A stretch of 64,000 nt of DNA from Zygaena filipendulae (Eukaryota > Arthropoda > Insecta > Lepidoptera > Zygaenidae): assembly GCA_907165275.2 (NCBI GenBank), contig OU015672.1:2338501-2402500 (forward strand), read 5' to 3'. Shown piece by piece: positions 24,501-37,235 of the stretch. Below the pieces are notes generated by a model. The model had not been told where the DNA came from, did not search any database, and saw nothing but the letters and a program-made list of their open reading frames with translations. The position numbers and the translations under genes are program-made. How positions within the stretch are numbered: position 1 is the first letter of the stretch; every line of letters begins with the position of its first letter.

Positions 24501-27500
24501 TTTAATGTGGTTTTCACCAATAGATAGCGTGATTCATGAAGAAGGTTTACTGCAAAATGCGACGTTTCTTTATTAATTAACTAGCTGTGCCCGAGGCTTC
24601 CCCGCGTGATTTTCGAAATTCCTGCAGGAACTCCAAAGTAGTCTAATTTACACCTTATGAAATTAGTTAATTGGCAGTGAAAGTCTCGTCAAAATTGGTT
24701 CAACAGTTTTGGAGAATCACCCGCGTAGTTTCGAATTTCCCGCAGGAACTTCAGACTTCTTCTGTAAAAACCTTGTCCTGTTAATAACAAACAAAAAAAG
24801 AATTATCTAATTTGGTGCAGTCGTTTGTAAGTTATGTGCTTAGCAACACATTGGCCAATTTATTTTTATTTATAGGTATACTTAGATTATTTCGGAGTTC
24901 CCGCGAGAATTTCGGGTTACATTTTAGCCTATGTTACTCAGGGATAATGTATCAACCTAATGGTGAAAAAATGTGTGAAATTGATCCAGTGGTTTTTGAG
25001 TTCAAACAAATAAAAAATCAAAAATTTCCTCTTTATAATATTAGTATAGATGAGGAAACCAGTATTGAGTCGTCAATAACGATGAACATAGTGACAACAC
25101 CCAACCATTATTATTATATTTCAGGTTCCTGACCACAAGTGATTTCTGCTTGTGTGCGGTCGCAGCGCACCCCACAGAGAGCGCCGTCGCCGTCAACAAC
25201 ACGCTGGGACAAACGACGGTCATCAGGGGCAATCTGTTCGATAGGGAATGCGTTTCCAAGGAAGTACTGCATTGGCATTATTTGCCTCCGTTCGCCATAT
25301 GCTTTTCCGTTCTAGGTATGTATTAGGTGTAACATGTATTTTTGTAATGTTACTAATATTTGACAGCATCGTTAATCTAGTTAGTCTCTACATAAGATGT
25401 CTCATCCTGTAGTTTACTCCTACTGATAGATGTGAGCACAGTAGGAGGGGGGAGCACGAACTTTGGCGCTCTCGGCTTTCGATTTGTCGTAATGTCAAAG
25501 CGTATTTTTGTATGGAAAATGAACAACGCCATCTACAGTTCAGTGATAATTGAAAATTTAAAAAAAATATATTAGAACTAGCTGTCCCCCGCGATTTCAT
25601 CCGCGGTAATTCCGGGAAAAAAGTGCTGTAGTTTACGGTGATAAGCAGTTCCCCGCATTAATTCCGGAGTTCCCGCGGGAATTCCGGGATAAAAACTATC
25701 CTATCTTTTAAGTTGGACCATATTATAAATGGTTACAAAATTTTATCAAAATCCGTTCAGTAGTTTCGGAGTCCATCGCGGACAAACAACGTGACACGTG
25801 ATTTATATATATTAAGACTAGCTGTCCCCCGCGATTTCATCCGCGGTAATTTCGGAGTTCCCGTGGAGGTTGCAGGAAAAAAGTACTCTATGTCCTTCAG
25901 TTCCCGAGGGAATTCCGGGATAAAAACTATCCTATCTTTTAAGTTGGCCCATATTATAAATGGTTACAAAATTTTATCAAAATCCGTTCAGTAGTTTCGG
26001 AGACCATCGCGGACAAACAACGTGACACGTGATTTATATATATTACTAGCTGTGCCCCGCGGTTTCACCCGCGGTAATTTCGGAGTCCACCCGGGAATTC
26101 CAGGAAAAAAAAACTATTCTATCTTTTAAGTTGGGCCAAATTACAACATAGTACCCAAATTTCATCATGATCGATTCAGTAGTTTAGAAGTCCATCGCGG
26201 ACAAACAACGTGACGCGTAATTTATATATATTAAGATTAAGATTAAGATAAGAAGATAAGATTTAATTTTAATTTCTTTTAGGTAATTATTTGTACACTG
26301 GTGGCATAGAGGAGGTATTGGTGAAGTGGCCCGTCGCCCAAATAGCGGGCAAAGCCGATGAGAAGATGTTCATCCCGCGTCTCCCCGGCACCATCAGATA
26401 CGTGACCACTAGTAACGACCACATTGCAATCTCCCTGGGCAACAACTGTGAGTATGATAATTTCACTTTAGTGTACTGAAGTGACTGAAGTGACACTAAA
26501 GTGAGTTTCATCAGTACTTTTTAACACTAAAGTACTAAATGTTTTAGTATTTTAATGTTAAAAACATACGCGTCGAATTGAGAACCTCCTCCTTTTTGGG
26601 AAGTCGGTTAAAAAGTAGTTTGGACAGATGTTGAGATCCAACCATATGCTTTTCTCATGTCCAGATATAAACAGTACAATATATTAAAATTTGACATAGA
26701 AAGAAAAGAAGAAGTGAATTTCTTGTTCCTTTGTTACGCTTTCACGCCTTAACAGCTCAACAGATCATCATGAAATTTTACATACACACACACATAGGGT
26801 ACTTTTTATCTCGGAACTCCCTCGGGAACCCCCGAAATTACCGCGGGCGAAACCGCGGGGAACAGCTAGTTGAAATATAAAACACCTGAAAAAGTCGGAA
26901 CAAAAACAGAACGCTCGATACCTACGTATGCGCAGCGCCAGCGAGCAACAATTCGTCACCAATGTTCGGATAACTGCCCTCAGCGGGTTTAGCCAAGTTG
27001 ACATTCTACAATCGTTAACGCACAGAAAACATACATAAGTAACGAACGGTCATGTCACTCGGTCAGCCAATCAAAACTAATTTTCAAGTGGTCACGTAAA
27101 GCTAGAATTTTGATTGGCTGACCAAAGTTTTCTATTCTAGTTTTCTATACGTTAACGTGTGAGGTTCGTAGGTGGTCTAGGCCTTCGGGCAGCTCAAATA
27201 ATAAATAAAAGATAATTTTTGTAATTTTGAGTTGTATTCTTGTTATGCTAAGTCTTGTTCTGTCTGAAAAGTCAACAAAAAATTTTAAATATCAAAAGAA
27301 CAGATAAATAAAAAGTATTAGAAATGAGGCGGGAAATCATAACGAGTGTTATACGGCCGCCTCGTTACAAACGATTGTGGATTGTCAACGTGACTATGGG
27401 GGCAGTTATCCGAACGTCGGTGACGAATCGGAATTCGGATAATCGGCATATTGTCGTCGGCGCAGCGGTGGTGGTGGCGTCGGCGGCGATGCGCGTGGTG

Positions 27501-30500
27501 GCCACCGTGCTGGAGTGCGGCGGGCTGTCGGCGGCGGCGCGCGCGCCCGGCAGCGCGCTGCTGCACCTGCCGCGGCTGGGCGCGCTGCTGCTGGCCGGAC
27601 CCGTCGGCCACTTGCAGCTCTACTCCACCACCAGCCAGAAAGTGCTCTACAACGTGAGTCGCACGGCCACAACACCAGCTGTGGATCATCTTTGTTAAGG
27701 GGATTTGTATTTGTTAACGGGCTGGTTTCCGCAGTGGGGATGTTGACTACTTTTGAAAATCAAAATTCTAATTAGTCCGTCAGATAGAAAATAAAAAAAC
27801 AAGACAGACAGACAAGAAAGACTTTTTCAAATAAATTAAAATATACAGAGATAAAAGCGCATTGAAGTTTAGGGTGAGGGGGTCGTGACTAACTAACTGA
27901 CTAACTGGTAAAACCGCCATACAAACTGTCCGGATAGTGACGTCACGCGAAATTTCAACTCAATGTGTTTTTATAGTTTTACCTATTTTTATTAGTATTA
28001 GTTTTAAAATAGTGCTTTAAAGTGGAAGAAACAAAAGGGAAAATGAGAGAAAATAAATGGTGCCTGAAATTGCAAATATTTTGAAGTTATAAAAACAACT
28101 CGATCGTTCCGTGGCTTGGTTGCAACTCAAACGAGTTAAACTTAAACCGAACAACTACACCGAGAGCCACGGAACGCAGTCCTTGTACAAAGGGTATCCG
28201 TTATTATGTCCGTTACTCGACGCGGGAACGTATAACGAGCGTCATTTGGTGTTTTATATATTCCAGATCGACATAACGGAGGTGAACAGAGTGGGCGCCA
28301 CCCGGCGGAACCTGATGCCGACCAACACCGAGGTGGTGTGCGCCGCCGTCAGCGGCGACGGCGAGTGGATGGTCACCAGCGAGTACTTCAAGTAACGTAC
28401 ATGGATCCCTACTAGCCCTGCTATTATAAACTAGCAGTCCCCTCGGTTTCACCCGCGGTAATTTCGGAGTTCCCCGCTGGAATTGGCTACTTGACAAATT
28501 TTTTTTAGTCCGTCGTGTAGATTAGTAAAAAATATTGGACACGTAATTTTTTTTGCGTAATCAAAAAGTAACGGCGATATATTGAGTTGAAAATTCGCGT
28601 GACGTCACAACCCAGTGCAGTCTGTACGGGCTTATAATGAATATTGACGTCACGAGTCCCCTATCCTAAACTTTAATGCGCTTTATCTATGTTTATATGC
28701 ATTAATTTGAAAAAGCAAAAAATATGTGTCTCATTTTTTTATTTTCTAACTGACCGACTAATTTGAATTTTGATTTTCATAATCTGGAGAATACTCAATT
28801 CCAGGATAAAATAAAGATATAATTATAAATCTTCCTCACGAATCACTCTATCTATTGGTGAAAACCGCATGGAAATCGGGAAGCGTTTTTGTTTTATACT
28901 ATGTAATGATAGTGAAGATTAGTATAGCAGGGCCTCGCGTTTTATCTAAATTTGCACTTTGCCTCGTCCGCAGCAACGGCACCACGAGGCCCGAGGAGAG
29001 GCTCAAGTTCTGGAGGCTGCAGGTCGAGACCCAAGTGCCGGTGACCCTCAACACGGTGGTGGACCTCTCCCACAACGGTTACGAAGTGTTCCGGCTGGCG
29101 CTGGACCGCGAGGGCAACTACTGCGTGTCCGCCGGCAAGGACCACATGTTCCGCCTCTGGGAGCGGACGTGCGAAGGGGAAACGTCTAAATGGAGCGGCC
29201 TCGCCGACTTCTACTACTCCACCGGCCTCACCAGATATCTGCGATACAAGCTGATGAGCGAATGCGAGCCGCCCGACGCGGGCTCGACAGAAATCAAAGA
29301 GGAACACATGCCGTACTTGAAGGAGCCGGAGGCGGCCAACGTGGTGCTGAAGAAGATCTTCAACGGCCACAAGGAGAAAGGCTCCTACGTGAGTGTGAGC
29401 GGAGAGAGCAGCGACCACTACGACACTTTGGGCGACGTGGCGATATCGCAGTGCGGCGTGATGGTGGCCGCGTGGTACGGCCGCAAGCTCACGCTGTGGG
29501 ACACGGAGGAGCGCTACCTGAAGGCGACCCTCACGCACCCGCTGCTGCGGACCAAAGGGGTTCACGTCACCTTCGGGAACGCCAACGCCATCCATTATGT
29601 ATGTGTGTTAACTATACTTCTACACTAATATTATAAAGAGGAAATAGTTGTTTTCTTGTTTGTTTGTTTGTTTGTTACGATTTAACAAAAAACTAAAGGA
29701 CTGATTTCAAAAATTCTTTTACCATTAGAATGTTACATTATCCCTGAGTAACATAGACTATATGGGACTATAACGTGGGTTAAACCGCGGGGATCAGCTA
29801 GTATTACTAGCACTTTCTGTTTTCACGCGGTTTCACTCACAGTAATTTCGGAGTTTCTGCGGGAATTCCGGGATGAAAAGTATCCTAAGTCATTCTCTGT
29901 ACCTCTCTCTGACAGCATGTAAGATTTCAAGATGATCGCTTGATAGGCATGTTGACTAATTTTCTTTTTAATCCGTCTTGTAGATTAATAAAAAATATTA
30001 GACACGTATTTTTTCGTTTTTAAGTAGTCAAAAAATAACGCGAATGAGCCGATGTTTCTCCGCCGTTTCTCGTGGTTTTCTCGCGTTCTCGCTAGATTCT
30101 CGCGTGAATGTGGAGCGGGCTTAAACGATTGGCACACATTACATTATTATTATCATTTCGCAGGTGGTATGTACTACGGAGACCATGCTGGCCGGTTTTA
30201 ATATATTCAAGAACGCGTGGGAGTTTTTCGTCCCGATGCGCGTCACGTGCCTGGCGGCCGACCCGTTCTCGAACAAGATGGTCGTGGTGACCCGAGAAAA
30301 TGACGGTGAGTGACGGTAAATGACGTAAGAAACCTCCCTCCCCCCATCTGCTTATTACCCTGAACTGATCTGGCTCATTTTTACGTAAACTGCTCGGCAA
30401 CGACTAATTTTCAACTGAAACTTAGTGTCCAATATAAATGTTGTCATCTATTTATGAATTGTTAGTTAATATCTGGATCTACTGAATGGATTTTCAAAAT

Positions 30501-33109
30501 TATTTTACCAATAGAATAGAATGCTACAGTGTTCCCGAGTGTCATAGATTCCGAATTTCCCAAGGGAACTCTGAAATTACCGCGGGTAAAACCGCGCGGG
30601 ACAACTAGTCCAAAAATAAAATTATATTGTTCACTTTCGACAACTTTTTATCGACACAATAATAAGTGACGGAACCGGCATCTGTGATTCCACACGAGCG
30701 CATCAATTCATCCCCCACCACTGCTACTGGGGTCTGGGGACGGGCGGCTTGTGTGCACGGGCGCGGATCTAAGATTCGGTTTAGGGGGGGCATTTTTGGT
30801 TGCAAAACATTTTTTTTTTATTTACAAGGTTAGAGATTTTTATAAGTTCTGTTTAAAGTACCTAATTTAGTCCTTAAGGGGGGCAAATACACCTACTGCC
30901 CCCCGTAAATCTGTGGCGCATGCGGCGTGGAGCGAGCGGCGGCGGGCGAGGGGGGCACATACAAATTGTTACTGTCCGACACACACCGTTGCGTTGTGTC
31001 GGGGCACGGGGAGGCGCGTCATCACGTCACGTCTCTTCTTTACATAGTAATTATAGTGATTGTTTGTTTGTTTGGTTGCAGTGCACATATTCAACCCGCG
31101 CGAGCCCGGCCGCAAGCTGAGCAGGCGCGCGGTGCTGCCGCCGGCCACGGGCGTCATCTCGCACTGCACCTTCGGCACGCAGCCCTCCAACAAGGACATG
31201 TCGAGGGTGTACTTCACCAGAAACGATGGGGTGAGTGCAATGTGTTAAACAGTTGACTGAGGTGGATCTAGCGTCACTCGGTATAAAAAATCATTCGAAA
31301 ATAAATTAATAGGATACTATGTTATACTTGGTATCAAAGTTAAAACAAAAACTGCCACTTTTTGACGGTTTTCATTTTTCTATAATGTAGAATCAGCTAA
31401 AAAAAAATATAGACACGATTTTTTTCATTTTACGTAATCTGAAAATAATGACGATACATTGAGTTAAAATTCCGTGTGACGTCACGCCTACACTTACACT
31501 TATGATTAGTCACGAGCTCCCACTCCTAAACTTTATTGCGTTTCATCTAAGTATTTTTTCAATACATAATTTGAAAAAGCAAAAAAATACGTGTCTATTA
31601 TTTTTATACTACCTATCTAATTCTCAAATAAAATTTAGATTTTTATACCCCATCATCTACCTATTATAGTAAAAAAATCAGTATTTTTAAACGTCACGTG
31701 CCGCTCATGCACACATCGCGTGGTGTTATGCTTAATCATAAAATGAATAAATAATAAATTATCGTCTGTATGTAACAGGAGATATACTGCCTGGAGCCGA
31801 AGCAAGCCGAGCGGGGCCGGCTGGAGGCGGTGTCGCGCAGCAACGCCGCCGAGACCAACTTCGGTGCTTTGCTCGCCGAGCAACAGGTGTTCGGGCGGCG
31901 GCAGAAGGCGGGCGGGGGCGCGGGCGGGGGCGCGGGGGGCGGCGCCGACCTGCGCGAGCTCCACAGGCACAACAAGTTGAACGCCATCTTCGACAAGGTA
32001 CAGTACTGAATACATTGGATTTTTTATTTTGATTTTGTAGCTATATATATGTAGGCAAATTGCCATTGGGGCGTGAAAGCGTAACAGACAAACAGACAGA
32101 CAGAGTTACCTTCGCATTTGTATTATTAGTAGGGATTTATTTTTGATTATATATTTAGTCTTCTTAGGCATACCCCGCAACATACATTATGATAATTTAC
32201 TAAGCTTTTTTACTATCTACTACTCTATTTTTACTTTTTAAATTATCTCCACTTAAATTATCTTAAGAAATGTAGATTGTGGACGGTCATATTGGTAGTG
32301 TGAAGCCATCTCCCTTCTAAGGTCGCCACTGAAAATCAGCGTCGTGGAACTTAGTGCCACGGCATAATGCTGAGTGGTAGCCATTTTGGTACCAACTATT
32401 CTAGTTTAAGACTCACAGTTGTACTTATTTTATCTTTTTGGTATCAAATAAACTTTTTTCTATTCTATTCTATTCTATTCAAATCTAAAGTAATTTTATA
32501 CAGAGCAAAAGATTTAGTTTATAAAAATTATCTTGCCTATAGAAAGATAAATTATCAGCGAGTAATATGGGCTGCATCTTAGTTAAAAAAATATGTATTT
32601 GATTTTACATATAAAAGCTGCGAAAACCATTGATTCGATAATGTACTAAATGATTATGGCTACATTATCCACGGTTAATTTTTGAGTTACTAAAAGGATG
32701 TCCCAAAATTTACACGAGCGAAACTGTCCTAACCCTATCCTCTCATCTTCGTTTCCAGTACTTTGGCCCGTCGTCCGGCCCCCATCAGATCGCGTCGTCG
32801 TTCTGCTTAGCGTACCTGTTGGACCTGGCGCAACTGGACCCGCCCGAGCAGCCCGAGCAGCCGCCGCCGGCCGACGCGGCGTCGGGCTCCGACAGGGGCG
32901 ACAGCGACAGCGCCAGCGACAGCTCCGACGACGACAGCGCCGACCGGCGGCCGGCGAGCGACCAGCCGAAGATACCGCGCTTGTACCAGACGGACTACAG
33001 CGACCTGGACGAGGAGGCGCTCGCCAGGCTCACCATCGAGCCGAACGTGACGCTGCACATGGCGAGGCGGCTGCTCCGCCGCGAGCCCGAGCCGCTCCAC
33101 GATGAATAA
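21506..33109 (+). CDS. WDR75: WD repeat-containing protein 75 (UTP17-like), complete
   Basis: Twelve exons: 21506-21615, 23266-23473, 24109-24389, 25125-25315, 26283-26447, 27466-27653, 28267-28391, 28974-29598, 30164-30305, 31082-31230, 31779-31997, 32759-33109. All junctions are AG/GT with agreeing phases: 917 aa, against about 830 in human. Family role: part of the t-UTP subcomplex of the small-subunit processome, supporting rDNA transcription and early pre-rRNA cleavage in the nucleolus. Shared marks include LHWHY, FIPRLPGTI, GHLQLYSTTSQKVLYN, KDHMFRLW and LTLWDTEERYLKATL. Two beta-propellers are expected, and the last exon is Ser/Asp-rich (about residues 840-866). A Gly/Ala-rich insert lies in exon 11. 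Translation can start at either of two adjacent in-frame ATGs (21506, 21509). Early exons are AT-rich and later ones strongly GC-rich. Confidence 0.92.
22625..23130. mobile_element. Two adjacent CCGCGG-box repeat copies, diverged
   Basis: CTAGCTGTTCCCCACGGTTT near 22650 and GCTGTTCCCTGCGGTTTCAC near 22846 begin two copies. The second runs through TTGACATG, GATGATCGGTTGAG and GTGAAAGCGTAACAG to about 23130. Both are in the first WDR75 intron. Confidence 0.75.
25577..26240 (+). mobile_element. Three head-to-tail copies of the CCGCGG-box repeat
   Basis: Copies start at ACTAGCTGT near 25577, 25815 and 26044. Each runs through CGCGG(T/A)TTCA, TATCCTATCTTTTAAGTTGG, GTAGTTTCGGAG and GACAAACAACGTGACACGTG to a TATATATATTA end. 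They lie just before the WDR75 exon at 26283. Confidence 0.85.
26985..27180. mobile_element. Short element with TTGACATTCTACAATCG end
   Basis: GCCAAGTTGACATTCTACAA, GTCAGCCAATCAAAACT and its inverted copy ATTTTGATTGGCTGACC define the element. Relatives are at 39968-40110 and 40838-40988, with pieces near 2752 and 55118. Confidence 0.65.
27729..27970 (+). mobile_element. MITE, paired-TGACGTCA family (right end missing)
   Basis: Starts CAGTGGGGATGTTGACTAC and retains AATTAGTCCGTCAG, AAGTTTAGGGTGAGG and the second TGACGTCA (near 27939). The first palindrome is degraded, and the right end is lost. Confidence 0.75.
28482..28806 (-). mobile_element. MITE, paired-TGACGTCA family (reversed copy)
   Basis: Begins AATTGGCTACTTGACAAA and ends GGAGAATACTCAATT. 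TGACGTCA occurs near 28600 and 28645. It lies in the WDR75 intron before the exon at 28974. Confidence 0.8.
29620..29945. mobile_element. CCGCGG-box repeat copies
   Basis: CTAATATTATAAAGAGGAAA opens one copy that ends AACCGCGGGGATCAGCTAGT at about 29802. A second, opposite copy follows (TTTCACGCGGTTTCACTCAC to AAGATGATCGCTTGA). A partial TGACGTCA-family MITE begins at about 29942. Confidence 0.7.
31385..31655 (-). mobile_element. MITE, TGACGTCA family (diverged reversed copy)
   Basis: ACATTGAGTTAAAATTCCGT, GTGACGTCACGCC and AATTTGAAAAAGCAAAAAAA match the family. The second palindrome is reduced to a half site. Intronic in WDR75. Confidence 0.7.
32270..32480 (+). mobile_element. Retroelement 3' end with TATTC repeat tail
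   Basis: GTCGCCACTGAAAATCAGCG, CACGGCATAATGCTGAGTGG, CCATTTTGGTACC and a CTATTCTATTCTATTCTATT tail. The same unit occurs at 51370-51515 and reversed at 58266-58470. This looks like a LINE 3' untranslated region or a SINE that shares one. Confidence 0.7.
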
Positions 33110-33254
33110 CACCGGCCTATGGACATTCGTACAGCTGTCGCGTCTACAAGATGTTACGGAAAGGTGTAGCCATATTTAAAGATGGTGATGTGGCAATCTT
33201 ATATATTAATTTGAACGTGGTATTTAGCTCAAAAACCTTACTTCCCATAACCAA

Positions 33255-33295
33255 AATAAAAATATTTTTATCGACCACTTCGGCTACGAAATAAA
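33255..33295 (+). terminator. Candidate WDR75 polyadenylation signals
   Basis: AATAAA occurs at 33255 and 33290, about 150-190 bp past the WDR75 stop codon. No cDNA evidence is available, so the choice between them is open. Confidence 0.45.
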
Positions 33296-33331
33296 CATGT
33301 CACATCACTGGGTAGGTCATGAACTGTAGGG

Positions 33332-33485
33332 GGAGCACGAATTTTTTCGCTCTCGTCCTATCGAGCGTTTTTTTGTTATGAAAATGAACAACGCCATCTA
33401 TCCAGTGTCGTTGATTTTCCATACAAAAAAAACGCTTTGACATTACGACGATATCGACAGACGAGAGCGAAAAAATTCGTGCTCC
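33332..33485. mobile_element. Short MITE with 24-bp inverted ends
   Basis: GGAGCACGAATTTTTTCGCT is mirrored by AGCGAAAAAATTCGTGCTCC at the right end. A related half copy is in a WDR75 intron at 25448-25560 (GGAGCACGAACTTTGGCGCT). Confidence 0.85.
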
Positions 33486-34700
33486 GGGTACTGGTTACAG
33501 GTAACGGGTTCAAGATCATTTGATGCCATTTATCACCGTTGGGGTGCAGAAACAAGTTAATATCGGCAAACTTCGCAAATTTTAGGAATGTTTATTTCAT
33601 GTTTCAGTTACCAGTGTCCAAATCATTGCAGACTATAACGTGAACACGATCGGCAAATATGACTACACCTTTCTGTAACATCCTGTATATATTCGAACTA
33701 GCTGTTCCCCGCAGTTTCATCCGCGTTGATTTAGGAGTTCCCGTGGGAATTTCGGGATAAAATATACCCTGTAGTACAAATGTATTGTGAATAAATGTGT
33801 CTGTACCGCTGACGACGCGTATGAAAAATTTCAAGATAATGGTCAGAGTGGTAAAGGCGTGACAGCGTAAACAAATAAACTTGTTAAGAATTTCGCGTTT
33901 ATAATATTTATTAAAATATATATATATTACAGGGTACTACGACGAACAGCGAACAATTCTCAAAAAAGCCTCGAGATCGAGTTTTGATTAAAACTAAAAG
34001 TGCATACACTAGATTTGTAAAAAAAAATTGCTAGCCCGGAATCGAACCCGTTTATTGGATAATAAAATTAATGCACTATTGCGTACTTATAGGGATTTTT
34101 TTCTCAAAAAGAAAACGTTATTCGGAATGAAATTCCAGATTAGAGTTTTCTCGCCAAATCTACAGATTTTTTTACAAAAGGGTAAATAAACCTATTTATC
34201 TATTTTATCAAAAATAAATGGAAAGTAGTGTATTGGCAAATCAGGAGCATTCGCTGAATATAAATCATAACTATGTCCCTTGTAAATACATCGGTATGCT
34301 GTCATAAAAATTTATGGAAATCCAGATTAATATTAAGTAGTTATTTAAATATATGAAAAAATATTTTTAAATGATTGTTTTATTATGATTTTCACATGTT
34401 CCTCAGTCCCCCATTTCGAGTTTTCCTCCAAGACGTTGTTTCGTGTGGTCTTTACCTATTGAGTGGCTCATGAGGAAGGTACCTATATAATAATGATTTG
34501 TTAAGAGTTGAAAGTGTCGGAAAACTTGCATTACATTTTGCATACTACACTTCAGGGGTACAAAGAAGGACATAGGGTACTTGTCCCTGAATACCCGCAG
34601 GAACCCCAAAATTAACGCTGGTGAAACCGAAGGGAACAGCTAGTCCATCTAATATATATAAATCACGTGTCACGTTGTTTGTCCGCGATGGACTCCGAAA

Positions 34701-37042
34701 GTGTGATGGTTCCTGGCCGGACCACGGTACGGAACAAAATTTTTACGCTGGCACAAATTCATTATTTTAATTGTGCCTATTTGTGCCACTAATGCCAGGA
34801 ATTTGTGCCTTCTGGTTTTGGAGTTACGAGAGTACGATTGTGGTCGGGCTGGGAATCCTGGTTCCTGGCCCGACCACGGTACAGATGTTACGGAACCGAG
34901 TTTTTTCTTTTGCACAAATTCACTATTTTAATTGTGCCAATTAGTGCCACCAATCCCAGGAATGTGTGCCTTACCCCTTGGCCACAGTCTCGGCGGCGGC
35001 GGTAGCGGCGGCGGCAGCGGCAAAAACAAATGGTAGACAACATACGAAGTTGGCCACAGCTATCAGTAACTACCCAACTAGAGCACGACTGCGGGCAGCG
35101 GGGGGGCGGGGGGCAGTAGGTGCATGCACATATTTTGTACGTCAGGGTTGCTTATTCTTTTTTTGAATTAAGTTACCTATTATTAAATAAAAACTTAACT
35201 CTTACATAGTATTTATACTATGTATAAATTTAAACCTTAGTAAAACTGTATCTATAAGTACCATATTAAGTTATACTTAAAAGTAACAAGCTGTTCCCCG
35301 CGGTTTCACTCGCGTGATTTTAAGAACTCCCCGGGTAGGTACTATGCACATATTGAGATAAAAACTATCCTATCTTGCAAGTTTGACCAAATTACACACA
35401 GTGTAAAAAAGAATAATTAAGATCGATTTAGTAGTAGTATAATATAGGGGATTAGCTGTGCCCCGCGGTTTCACCCGCGGTAATTTAGGAGTTCCCGCGG
35501 CAATTACGGGATAAAAAGTACCACCAATTGGCACATTGGCAATTAGTGCCACCAATCCCAGGAATGTGTGCCTTACCCCTTGACCACGAAGTTATCAGCG
35601 GCGCGAGCTGTGGCCCACTTATATTGTCTACCATTTGTTTTTTGCCGCTGCCGTCGCTGCCACCGCCGCGCGCTGCCGCCGAGACTGTTGCGCCGCCCTT
35701 AGTTTCTCAACCAGAGTTTTTGTAGCCTAAGCGTAGGTATATTGTAGGCTAAGCGTGCGGATAAACATTGCGGATATTAATTGCCAATATGTGAGCAACA
35801 CCAGTATGCTACAGTCCGTGCACTAGTCGTAAAGAAACCGTTTGTGATTTAAAATAGCAGTTACAAAATTGTACACATATTTTGTACATTTTGCGCGTGG
35901 GAATTATTGTGATTGGCGTGTTCATTTAGAATAAAAAAATAAATAAAAAGCTTTTAAATTTCGTAGTGCCCTCTTAGCCTAACTTACCTCGAGCGTCACA
36001 ATTTTTAGGCACGCTTCTTGTATTGTTGGGAGATCTATTCTTCACGTCGATTGATATACATATCTATTATGTCCATAGGAAATAAAAGTCAAGTCCCTGC
36101 TTCCCTACTAATATTATAAATGCGAAAGTAACTGTCTGTCTGTCTGTTACGCTTTCACGCCTAGACGGCTCAACCGATCATCATGAATTTTTGCATACAC
36201 GTTGTCAGGGGTACAGAGGACATAGGGTACCCGTAATTGCCGCGGGAACTCCTAAATTACCGCGGGTGAAACCGCGGGGCACAGCTAATCCCCTATATTA
36301 TACTACTACTAAATCGATCTTAATTATTCTTTTTTACACTGTGTGTAATTTGGTCAAACTTGCAAGATAAGATAGTTTTTATCTCAATATGTGCATAGTA
36401 CCTACCCGGGGAGTTCTTAAAATCACGCGAGTGAAACCGCGGGGAACAGCTTGTTACTTTTAAGTATAACTTAATATGGTACTTATAGATACAGTTTTAC
36501 TAAGGTTTAAATTTATACATAGTATAAAATACTATGTAACAGTTAAGTTTTTATTTAATAATAGGTAACTTAATTCAAAAAAAGAATAAACAACCTTGAC
36601 GTACAAAATATGTGCATGCACCTACTGCCCCCCCCCCCCCCCCCACCCCCGCAGTCGTGCTCTAGTTGGGTAGTTACTGATAGCTGTGGCCAACTTCGTA
36701 TGTTGTCTACCATTTGTTTTTGCCGCTGCCGCCGCCGCTACCGCCGCCGCCAAGACTGTGGCCAAGGGGTAAGGCACACATTCCTGGGATTGGTGGCACT
36801 AATTGGCACAATTAAAATAGTGAATTTGTGCAAAAGAAAAAACTCGGTTCCGTAACATCTGTACCGTGGTCGGGCCAGGAACCAGGATTCCCAGCCCGAC
36901 CACAATCGTACTCTCGTAACTCCAAAACTAGAAGGCACAAATTCCTGGCATTAGTGGCACAAATAGGCACAATTAAAATAATGAATTTGTGCCAGCGTAA
37001 AAATTTTGTTCCGTACCGTGGTCCGGCCAGGAACCATCACAC
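34701..37042. mobile_element. 2.34-kb foldback transposable element with 8-bp target duplication
   Basis: The element starts GTGTGATGGTTCCTGGCC and ends with the exact reverse complement. It is flanked by CTCCGAAA at 34693-34700 and 37043-37050. The left arm (34701-35510) and right arm (36230-37042) are inverted copies of about 810 bp. Each holds two direct subunits starting GGTTCCTGGCC, a GGC-rich stretch and a CCGCGG-box segment. The loop contains a partial third subunit (35528-35700). Eight-base duplications fit hAT-type transposases, but none is encoded here, so it is non-autonomous. Open frames in the arms appear twice in mirror image and are not genes. Confidence 0.92.
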
Positions 37043-37235
37043 CTCCGAAACTATTGAACGGATTTTGATAAAATTTTGTAACCATTTATAATATGGTCCA
37101 ACTTAAAAGATAGCATAGTTTTTATCCTGAAATTACCTCGGGAACTCAAGGACATAGAGTACTTTTTTCCCGCAACCTCCGCGGGAGCTCCGAAATTACC
37201 GCGGATGAAATCGCGGGGGACAGCTAGTACTAATA
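37043..37235 (-). mobile_element. Right half of a CCGCGG-box repeat interrupted by the foldback element
   Basis: With the left half (about 34648-34700), this reads continuously like the intact copy at 58625-58855: CGCGATGGACTCCGAAACTA and onward to GGGGGACAGCTAGT. Confidence 0.85.

Noticed and set aside
28942..29595. 217-codon frame on the - strand
   Set aside because: It is the antisense of the long GC-rich WDR75 exon, whose + frame fits the WD40 family and splice phases.
34805..37091. Matching protein frames in opposite orientation (around 34805 and 36828)
   Set aside because: They are the two inverted arms of the foldback element, not genes.
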